A stretch of DNA of 64,000 nucleotides from the NCBI RefSeq assembly GCF_014235845.1, contig NZ_JACJUQ010000005.1, forward strand, positions 178,390 through 242,389, written 5' to 3'. This document shows, in pieces, positions 57,906 to 64,000 of this stretch; within the stretch, counting starts at the first letter, position 1; each line of letters begins with the position of its first letter. Under the pieces are notes generated by a model, which was not told the DNA's origin, searched no databases, and worked only from the letters and a program-made list of their open reading frames with translations. The translations under genes and the position numbers were made by a program. The stretch comes from Pontivivens nitratireducens. GTDB taxonomy: Bacteria; Pseudomonadota; Alphaproteobacteria; Rhodobacterales; Rhodobacteraceae.

Positions 57906-59297
57906 TCACTTCGGGCCGAGCATATCCTTCGGCTGCACGACGCGGTCAAAGGTCTCCGCATCGACGAAGCCGAGGGCGATTGCCTCTTCCTTCAGGGTGG
58001 TGCCGTTCTTGTGTGCGGTCTTGGCAACCTTGGTAGCGTTGTCATAGCCGATCTCGGGGGCGAGGGCGGTGACCAGCATCAGGCTCTCCCACATCAGTTT
58101 CGAGATCCGATCCTCGTCCGCCTCGATCCCCGAGACGCAATTGTCGGTAAACGCGACGGAGGCGTCGCCCAGCAACTGCATGGACTGCAACAGGTTGTAG
58201 ATCATCATCGGCTTGTAGACGTTCAGTTCGAAATGGCCCTGCGAGCCCGCGAATCCGATCGCCGCATCGTTGCCCATGACATGCGCGCAAACCTGTGTCA
58301 GCGCCTCGCACTGGGTCGGGTTGACCTTGCCCGGCATGATCGAGGAGCCCGGCTCGTTTTCAGGCAGCATCAATTCACCCAGACCGCATCGCGGGCCGGA
58401 GCCGAGCAGGCGGATGTCGTTGGCGATCTTGAACAGGGATGCGGCGACGGTCTTCAGCGCGCCCGACATCTCGACCACGGCGTCATGGGCGGCCAGCGCC
58501 TCGAACTTGTTGGGGGCGGTGATGAAGGGAAGGCCCGAGATTTCAGCGATATTCGTCGCGACCTTCTCGGCAAAGCCGACCTTCGTGTTCAGGCCGGTGC
58601 CGACAGCCGTGCCGCCCTGCGCCAACGGATAGATATTGCCGAGCGCGTGCTTCACGCGGCGAATGCCCTGCTCGACCTGAAAGGCGTAGCCGCCAAATTC
58701 CTGTCCCAGCGTCATCGGGGTCGCGTCCTGGGTATGGGTGCGGCCGATCTTGATGATGTCCTTGAACGCCTCGGCCTTCGCCGCGAGCGCCTTTTGCAGC
58801 TTTTCCAGACCGGGGATCAGCACCTGCGTGGCCGTCATCGCGGCGGCAATGTGCATCGCGGTGGGGAAGGTGTCGTTCGAGCTTTGCGACATGTTGCAGT
58901 GATCGTTCGGATGAACCGGCGATTTGGAGCCGATCTCACCGCCCAGCAACTCGATCGCGCGGTTCGCGATCACCTCGTTGGCGTTCATGTTCGACTGCGT
59001 GCCGGACCCCGTCTGCCACACGACCAGGGGGAAATGGTCGTCAAGTTTGCCCTCGACCACCTCGGCCGCGGCGGAGACGATGGCATTTCCGATCTTCGGC
59101 TCCAGTGAGCCGAGATCCATGTTCGCCTGCGCGGCCGCCTGCTTGATGGTGCCCAAAGCACGGACCAGCGCGACGGGCTGTTTTTCCCAGCCGATGGGAA
59201 AATTCATCAGACTGCGCTGGGTCTGTGCGCCCCAATACTTGTCGGAAGGAACTTCGAGAGGGCCAAAACTGTCGGTTTCGGTACGGGTCGTGGTCAT
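57906..59297 (-). CDS. fumC: Class II fumarate hydratase
   Basis: A 463-aa fumarase of the aspartase/fumarase family converting fumarate to malate in the TCA cycle. Seen: [21 protein letters not shown] at the N-terminus, [24 protein letters not shown] and the signature [15 protein letters not shown] with the catalytic serine loop. An upstream extension of the frame is ignored because the ATG at 59297 gives the standard N-terminus. Single gene bounded by a hairpin. Confidence 0.95.
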   Translation of the reverse strand: MTTTRTETDSFGPLEVPSDKYWGAQTQRSLMNFPIGWEKQPVALVRALGTIKQAAAQANMDLGSLEPKIGNAIVSAAAEVVEGKLDDHFPLVVWQTGSGTQSNMNANEVIANRAIELLGGEIGSKSPVHPNDHCNMSQSSNDTFPTAMHIAAAMTATQVLIPGLEKLQKALAAKAEAFKDIIKIGRTHTQDATPMTLGQEFGGYAFQVEQGIRRVKHALGNIYPLAQGGTAVGTGLNTKVGFAEKVATNIAEISGLPFITAPNKFEALAAHDAVVEMSGALKTVAASLFKIANDIRLLGSGPRCGLGELMLPENEPGSSIMPGKVNPTQCEALTQVCAHVMGNDAAIGFAGSQGHFELNVYKPMMIYNLLQSMQLLGDASVAFTDNCVSGIEADEDRISKLMWESLMLVTALAPEIGYDNATKVAKTAHKNGTTLKEEAIALGFVDAETFDRVVQPKDMLGPK

Positions 59298-59383
59298 GGC
59301 AGGGCCTTTTCGTTGAACGTCGGTTGGGCGTTTCATACCCGTACCGGACGCGCGTCGCAATCGCGCCTGCCGCGCCGGCAGGG

Positions 59384-59857
59384 CTAGCTCTTGCGGAAAC
59401 TGTCGAGGCTGACGACTTCCGCGCCGGACTTCGCCGTCGCGGGTTCGTCGGCCTGTGGGGCGTCCTCTACCTCATCCTCGGTCTCGACATCCGTCACAGG
59501 CGTGTCCTGAGCCTCGAACCGCAATCCGAACTCGACCGAGGGATCGACGAAGGTCTGGACCGCGTCGAACGGCACCACCATCGGTTCGGGGGAATTGCCG
59601 AAGTTCAGGGTGATCGCGAACCGGTCGTCCATGACGGTCAGGTTGTCGAACCATTCCTGCATGACGATGGTCATTTCCTGCGGATAGCGTTCGCGCAGCC
59701 AATCGGCCAGATCGACGCCGGGATGGGTGGTGTCGAAGGTAATGAAGAAATGATGTGAACCGGGCAGCCCGTGTTCGGCCACGCGTTGCAGAACATCGCG
59801 CAACAGCCCCTGAAGGGCACGATGCATAAGCTGTCCGTAGTTGATCTGGCTCGACAT
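59384..59857 (-). CDS. sspB: ClpXP adaptor SspB, alphaproteobacterial type
   Basis: A 157-aa adaptor that delivers tmRNA-tagged proteins to ClpXP. The fold begins with [39 protein letters not shown], followed by [23 protein letters not shown]. An acidic disordered linker ([17 protein letters not shown]) leads to the C-terminal ClpX-docking peptide [10 protein letters not shown]. It lies directly downstream of ssrA on the same strand, so tag and adaptor are neighbours. The ATG at 59857 is chosen over one four codons upstream. Confidence 0.9.
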   Translation of the reverse strand: MSSQINYGQLMHRALQGLLRDVLQRVAEHGLPGSHHFFITFDTTHPGVDLADWLRERYPQEMTIVMQEWFDNLTVMDDRFAITLNFGNSPEPMVVPFDAVQTFVDPSVEFGLRFEAQDTPVTDVETEDEVEDAPQADEPATAKSGAEVVSLDSFRKS

Positions 59858-59949
59858 TTCATCCCCCACTCAGTGTCGGGTTTGACAATAGACGATTCTG
59901 TCGCGGTGAACAGGGCCGTATGACAGGACGTTCCGATGGATACGCAGAG

Positions 59950-60318
59950 TGATCCAGCCGAGCAGGGATCAAACGGACTAAGACGCAGGTGAGGGGATCA
60001 AGTGCAGGCTTCTGTTGCCAGGTGCCTGCGAACCCCGCCTTACGCGGCTAGGCGCAAGGACTTAAGTTTCGATCTTAGGCACCGCTTACGCGGCGACTGC
60101 GACCGGAGCATGGTTGTCATTTGCAACTATACTTTGCGAACCGATAACGGTGGTATCTCACCGAGCGAAGGCTACATCTTTAGACGTCCGTCGATACTGT
60201 TTCGACCCCGTCCGCCCTGCAAATGACAGGGTGATTGGTGGAGTCGCCGGGTACCGCCCCCGGGTCCGAACCGCTTATTACATGCGCGTTTATCGCCATA
60301 TCCCCGCAAGCGAGGCAC
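59950..60318 (-). ncRNA. ssrA: Two-piece (circularly permuted) tmRNA
   Basis: Read on the minus strand. The acceptor piece comes first and ends in GGTACCCGGCGACTCCACCA, its terminal A at 60236. A short spacer with a CCCTG/CAGGG hairpin follows, then the coding piece starting GGGGTC at 60209, which pairs with GACTCC of the acceptor end. It contains the standard GTATCGACGG-like region and a resume codon GCA at 60124. The tag frame 60124-60086 reads ANDNHAPVAVAA followed by TAA. This is the alphaproteobacterial permuted arrangement. The 5' end (near 60318) comes from the promoter position; the 3' end near 59950 is approximate. Confidence 0.88.
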
Positions 60319-60323
60319 TGTTA

Positions 60324-60352
60324 GAAGTAGAGCGTGGCAACCCGATTATCAA
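60324..60352 (-). promoter_or_regulatory. Probable ssrA promoter
   Basis: On the minus strand TTGATA (60352-60347), 17 nt, and TACTTC (60329-60324) form a -35/-10 pair with ideal spacing though a weak -10. Transcription would begin near 60318, which gives an acceptor piece of about 83 nt. Confidence 0.45.
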
Positions 60353-60388
60353 GAGCGCGCAGCGATTTCCCGTCACAGATGTCATGGC

Positions 60389-60411
60389 GCCGGGCAACAG
60401 GCCCGGCGCTG
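60389..60411 (-). terminator. Hairpin after the glyoxalase gene
   Basis: GCGCCGGG (60389-60396), loop CAACAGG and CCCGGCGC (60404-60411) form a perfect 8-bp stem six bases after the stop of the gene ending at 60417. It insulates ssrA from that gene; no T-run is present. Confidence 0.6.
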
Positions 60412-60416
60412 AGCAA

Positions 60417-60848
60417 TCACCACTTTCCGGTGTTCTCCATCGAGGCCCAAGGCTCCTGCGCGGGCAGGGGATCGCCCTCCTGCAGCAATTCGATCGAGAT
60501 GTTGTCGGGTGAGCGTACGAAGGCCATGTGGCCGTCGCGCGGCGGGCGGTTGATGGTGACGCCCGCGTCCATCATCTTCTGGCAAAGTTCGTAGATATTG
60601 CCGACGCGATACGCCAGATGGCCAAAATGCCGGCTGTCATCGGGCAGGGCATCGTCGCCATCCCAGTTATATGTCAGTTCCACAGCCGCGTTTTCCTGCC
60701 CGGGAGGGGAAAGAAAGACGAGGGAGAACCGGCCTTCTTCGCTTTCGATGCGCCGGGTCTCTTCCAATCCCAGCAGATCGCAATAGAACGCCTTGCTTTG
60801 TTCGATGTCGCGGACGCGCACCATGGTGTGGAGGTATTTCAGGGTCAT
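60417..60848 (-). CDS. gloA: Lactoylglutathione lyase (glyoxalase I)
   Basis: A 143-aa VOC protein with glyoxalase I features: [29 protein letters not shown] with the first metal histidine, a glutamate in AVELTYNWD, the second histidine in [11 protein letters not shown] and the last glutamate in [10 protein letters not shown]. It detoxifies methylglyoxal as its glutathione adduct. The ATG at 60848 follows AAGGAGACAG. Divergent from thyX with a 169-bp gap containing promoters. Confidence 0.88.
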   Translation of the reverse strand: MTLKYLHTMVRVRDIEQSKAFYCDLLGLEETRRIESEEGRFSLVFLSPPGQENAAVELTYNWDGDDALPDDSRHFGHLAYRVGNIYELCQKMMDAGVTINRPPRDGHMAFVRSPDNISIELLQEGDPLPAQEPWASMENTGKW

Positions 60849-61017
60849 GAGCTGTCTCCTTGGGTACAGACGCGGCTGGGCATGTCGCCCGCCGTCGCAC
60901 GATGGAGACATAGGTGTGATGGCTGTGCGGTCCAATCATCGGTTCACCACTAACGAAGTGGTGGCACTGTGCGCACCGCGCGCTATACATACGACCAGAC
61001 GCAGGATGGAGACCGCA

Positions 61018-61932
61018 ATGCCCCTCACCCCCGATCAGCAGGCTGAAATCGAAACGGCCCGCAGCGAAGAGCGCACGACGCGCCGCGCCACGGTTCCGGG
61101 CATGGAGGCGCACCTCTACAATGCGCATGAGGTTCTGGACCACGGATTCGTGCGCGTCATCGACTATATGGGTGACGACAACGCCATCGTGCAGGCGGCT
61201 CGCGTCTCCTACGGTCGGGGGACCAAGGCTGTGCAGAACGATGCCGGCTTGATCCGTTATTTGATGCGCCACTGGCATTCGACGCCCTTCGAGATGTGCG
61301 AGATCAAGCTGCACGTGAAGCTGCCCGTTTTCGTGGCCCGGCAGTGGATTCGGCACCGCACCGCGAACGTGAACGAATATTCGGCGCGATACTCCATACT
61401 GGACCGCGAATTCTACATTCCCGCGCCGGAGAATCTGGCCGCTCAATCCAAGATCAACAATCAGGGCCGCGGCGGTGTTCTGGAGGGAGAGGAAGCCGCC
61501 CGCGTCCTCGACATCCTGCGCGCGGATTCGAACCGCGCCTACGATCATTATCAGCAGATGCTGGAACAGGACGGCCAGGATGGTCTGGCGCGAGAGCTTG
61601 CGCGGATGAACCTGCCCGCGAATATCTACACCCAATGGTACTGGAAGGTGGACCTGCACAACCTGTTCCACTTCCTGCGCCTGCGTGCGGATGCACATGC
61701 GCAATATGAAATCAGGGTCTACGCAGACGCGATCTGCAAGATCGTCGCGGACTGGGTGCCGCATGCCTATGCCGCGTTCGAGGATTACCGCCTGGGCGGC
61801 GTCCAGTTCTCCGGCAAGGGAGTGGACTGCATCCGCCGCATGATCGCAGGCGAACAGGTCGATCAGGCCTCCAGCGGCATGTCGGCAGGGGAGTGGCGTG
61901 AGTTTCAGCAGAGTCTGGCCGCAGAGGAATGA
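61018..61932 (+). CDS. thyX: Flavin-dependent thymidylate synthase
   Basis: A 304-aa ThyX that makes dTMP with FAD and NADPH. The ThyX motif is visible in [14 protein letters not shown] (R-H-R-x7-S). Other family segments are [31 protein letters not shown] and [22 protein letters not shown], which contribute to FAD and dUMP binding. An ATG four codons upstream is in frame, but GGAG at 61008-61011 is spaced for 61018. The stop overlaps the glycosyltransferase start by four bases. Confidence 0.93.
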   Translation: MPLTPDQQAEIETARSEERTTRRATVPGMEAHLYNAHEVLDHGFVRVIDYMGDDNAIVQAARVSYGRGTKAVQNDAGLIRYLMRHWHSTPFEMCEIKLHVKLPVFVARQWIRHRTANVNEYSARYSILDREFYIPAPENLAAQSKINNQGRGGVLEGEEAARVLDILRADSNRAYDHYQQMLEQDGQDGLARELARMNLPANIYTQWYWKVDLHNLFHFLRLRADAHAQYEIRVYADAICKIVADWVPHAYAAFEDYRLGGVQFSGKGVDCIRRMIAGEQVDQASSGMSAGEWREFQQSLAAEE

Positions 61933-62996
61933 CGGACACACCGCGCATCGCTGTCGTTTTGCCGCGCAACATGACTTTCGGGCCGGTCGGGGCGACATCA
62001 ATCGATCTTTGCGCGCACGATCTAGTGTCCTTCAGCCGCTATCGTGATACGACTACGATTGTGGCTGAAGAGCTCGACACTCCCTTTGAAGGCTTCGACC
62101 TTCGTCTGTATCCCCGAAAAGACCGACGCAGACGCAACGCTATTTTGCGCGATCTGCAGCCTGACCTGATCGTAGTGCATCAACATGTGCCGACGGCCGC
62201 TCAGATGCGCAGACGGTTTCCGAACGTGCCGCTGGTCGTCCATCGTCACAACTTTCTGAATCCCCCCAAGGGACGCCTGTCGCGCTGGAATCACTTACGC
62301 CGTTTGTCCCATGTAGACGCTCTGGCTTTCGTCAGTGAGGCATGTGCCCGTAAGTTCGCGCTCGACTGGCCCTCCGCGGATTGCCTCGTACGCGCCGTGC
62401 CGAACGGGCTGGATATTTCGTCTTGGCATCCTGTGGATGTAGCGCATCGCGACAAGACGATCTTATATGCAGGACGTGTCGATGAGAATAAGGGGATCAC
62501 GCTGCTTGCGCGCGCGCTCTTCCCGATTTTGGAGGCAAACCCTGATTGGTCGGCAGATCTTTTTCTGGTGGATGCTGCCAGTGCTCCGGACCTCATGCAC
62601 GATATCGACAAGCTTGCCGCCACATTTCCGGACCAATGCCGAATACACCATGGTGCCGGGCATTCCAACGTGCGTGACGCACTATGCCGTGCTGCGATTG
62701 CAGTCGTGCCAACGGTAAAATCCGAAGCATTTGGCCGCGCGGCGCTTGAGGCGATGGCCGGGGGCGCGGCTTTGATCTCATCCAGGATAGGAGGGTTGGA
62801 CGAGGTCATAGGAGACGCGGCTATCGGACTCGATGTCGTGAATACGGCATCTATCACGACAGCGCTGGATTCTCTGATGCATTCGAGTGAGAGGCGCCAC
62901 GCGCTCTATGCTAAAGGGCTGGCTCGGGCAGCGGAGAATTTCGACATTCGAATGTCCGCTGCGCGCATGGACCAGATCTACGACGCATTTCTCTAG
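61929..62996 (+). CDS. Glycosyltransferase, GT4 type
   Basis: A 355-aa GT-B glycosyltransferase. The N-terminal half shows [33 protein letters not shown]. The C-terminal nucleotide-sugar domain has [22 protein letters not shown] and the signature [36 protein letters not shown], with the E-x7-E pair typical of GT4 retaining enzymes. It probably adds a sugar to a surface polysaccharide or lipid. It overlaps thyX by four bases, an odd partner, and converges on an FkbM methyltransferase gene. Confidence 0.87.
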   Translation: MTDTPRIAVVLPRNMTFGPVGATSIDLCAHDLVSFSRYRDTTTIVAEELDTPFEGFDLRLYPRKDRRRRNAILRDLQPDLIVVHQHVPTAAQMRRRFPNVPLVVHRHNFLNPPKGRLSRWNHLRRLSHVDALAFVSEACARKFALDWPSADCLVRAVPNGLDISSWHPVDVAHRDKTILYAGRVDENKGITLLARALFPILEANPDWSADLFLVDAASAPDLMHDIDKLAATFPDQCRIHHGAGHSNVRDALCRAAIAVVPTVKSEAFGRAALEAMAGGAALISSRIGGLDEVIGDAAIGLDVVNTASITTALDSLMHSSERRHALYAKGLARAAENFDIRMSAARMDQIYDAFL

Positions 62997-63730
62997 GCGG
63001 GCGTCTTGCCGAAATAGAGGTCGTGCTCAATCATCTCCATGACGTTGTAACCGATATCGGCCATCAGGGCGATCAAGGTCGTTTCGTTGGATTGACGAAA
63101 TTCGATCTGAACGATTGCGTCGTTGTCTTGCAGCAGCTGTCGCATACCGCTCACGGCTTCTATTTCGTGACCCTCGACGTCGATCTTGAGGGCGATCCTC
63201 TGCCCTCGCTGTGTTGTGAGGTCGTCGAGCCGCCGCAATTCGACCGTTTCTCTGCTGGTGAACTGATGCGCGGCGTGTTCGGGATGATCCTGATCCAGTG
63301 TGGCCTGACCTGCCGAATTTGCCACGATATGCATATCGCGCCGGTTCGCGTGATCCGATAGGGCATATGGTTCAATTTCGATACGGCTTTCCATGTGGTT
63401 CAGCGCGACATTACGCCGAAGCTGTTGCCGCGTTTGATCGATTGGCTCGAAGGCGGTCACTTGGATGTCGGGAAACGTTCCGGCGATTATCACGCTGTAA
63501 AGACCGAAATTGGCTCCACAATCAAAGAAGCATTCAGAGCCGTGAGTTCGCATGAGGTTCTTCAGGTGGCTGAGTTGCCGCGTTTCGAAATCCTGCCCGA
63601 TCAATATGCGCCGCTGAAGCACATCTGTGGGGTCCAGTTCCCAACTATATCCCAGACGCTCCCGGACCCGTGGCCTGGGGTTCAAGGCGAGTATGCGTTT
63701 TTGAAGCGATCGAACAAGATTGATAGGCAT
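62993..63730 (-). CDS. FkbM-family SAM-dependent methyltransferase
   Basis: A 245-aa methyltransferase. SAM-binding motif I is in CFFDCGANFGLYSVIIAGTF, motif II near VTAFEPIDQTRQQLRRNV, and the FkbM segment IALKIDVEGHEIEAVSGMRQLL is clear. It would O-methylate a glycan or secondary metabolite. A longer frame exists, but AAGGA is correctly placed before the ATG at 63730. It overlaps the glycosyltransferase end by four bases, suggesting both modify the same surface structure. Confidence 0.85.
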   Translation of the reverse strand: MPINLVRSLQKRILALNPRPRVRERLGYSWELDPTDVLQRRILIGQDFETRQLSHLKNLMRTHGSECFFDCGANFGLYSVIIAGTFPDIQVTAFEPIDQTRQQLRRNVALNHMESRIEIEPYALSDHANRRDMHIVANSAGQATLDQDHPEHAAHQFTSRETVELRRLDDLTTQRGQRIALKIDVEGHEIEAVSGMRQLLQDNDAIVQIEFRQSNETTLIALMADIGYNVMEMIEHDLYFGKTPA

Positions 63731-64000
63731 TCGGATGTTCCTTGGTGAGCCTGACGAGGCGATATTGTTATATGGATGCATATCTTACATTCGTAAAACG
63801 CGCGAGTTCCCTCATGTGCAGGCACGGTAAGTATGCGGCCTTTCTCCTCTCAACCCACATTGCATTGAGATTCAGGAAGGGGAGTCGATGTGGATTCCCC
63901 TCTGGGACTGGTGCGAGTCGGGATTGAGTGAGGGTTTTGGGGGGGGGCGGCTTAGGAATGTGACGAAAGTGCATTTCAAATATCGTTAGAAAACGGGTGG
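63731..64000. other. Terminal 270 bp without a clear gene
   Basis: No convincing coding frame. A frame at 63768-63974 on the minus strand lacks a ribosome-binding site and any domain. Seen instead: an imperfect hairpin AGGGGAGTC/GATTCCCCT around 63879-63902 and a run of nine G at 63939-63947. The next gene lies outside the window. Confidence 0.5.

Noticed and set aside
63768..63974. A 68-codon minus-strand frame near the right edge
   Set aside because: Proline-rich start derived from the G-run, no ribosome-binding site and no similarity to a known small protein.

Overview
The window looks like a chromosomal segment of a marine or soil alphaproteobacterium of the Rhodobacterales (Roseobacter type). 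The reasons are high GC, a circularly permuted two-piece tmRNA gene with tag ANDNHAPVAVAA, the alphaproteobacterial SspB adaptor, the fumC/DUF4169/ribbon-helix-helix block, a NasS/NasT-controlled nitrate cluster, several TRAP and TTT transporters and flavin-dependent ThyX. No species can be named from the sequence alone.

Layout. (1) 1-8862: right end of an integrated mobile element, all on the minus strand and densely overlapping: tyrosine integrase, an unknown 232-aa protein, AlpA, two small proteins, primase-polymerase, a frameshifted RepA-type ATPase, a small ORF over a repeat-rich segment, large terminase, head-closure protein, HNH endonuclease, HK97 capsid and prohead protease, then a gene leaving the window. 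The right junction carries the 3' end of a tRNA-Ser-like gene. Integrase, AlpA, primase and a head-morphogenesis module without visible phage regulatory genes match capsid-forming phage satellites (cf-PICI type) better than a complete prophage. (2) 9.1-14.0 kb: AraC regulator, DapA-family hydratase-aldolase and a TRAP transporter. (3) 14.4-16.4 kb: Tat-exported PhoX phosphatase behind a recognisable Pho box. (4) 16.4-29.5 kb: complete nitrate assimilation cluster (nasT, nasS, attenuator leader, nrtA, nrtB, tandem-fused nrtCD, nirB, nirD, nasA, cysG). (5) 29.6-37.5 kb: exported alpha/beta hydrolase, LysR regulator divergent from a cytosolic sulfatase with a TTT transporter, and a cation-diffusion facilitator.

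(6) 37.7-49.2 kb: aromatic-acid catabolic locus. An operon of alpha/beta hydrolase, EntE-like aryl-CoA ligase, salicylyl-CoA-5-hydroxylase-like flavoprotein, thioesterase, maleate isomerase and a TRAP transporter is followed by a TetR regulator and a divergent operon with a VOC metalloprotein and two small proteins, then an FAH-family hydrolase. Together they could convert a salicylate-like acid through a gentisate-like diol to pyruvate plus maleate and then fumarate. The same inverted repeat (TTATTGA-N7-TCAATAA or close to it) sits before both operons, which suggests control by the TetR protein.

(7) 49.3-64.0 kb: mostly housekeeping and stress genes: desaturase, stress trio, gatB, TusA-like protein, ccdA, membrane hydrolase overlapping a P450, ribbon-helix-helix/DUF4169/fumC, sspB directly downstream of ssrA (tmRNA), glyoxalase, thyX, a glycosyltransferase and an FkbM methyltransferase. 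Three transporter operons share a perfect stem-loop just after the binding-protein gene. All family assignments come from reading motifs, not from database searches.
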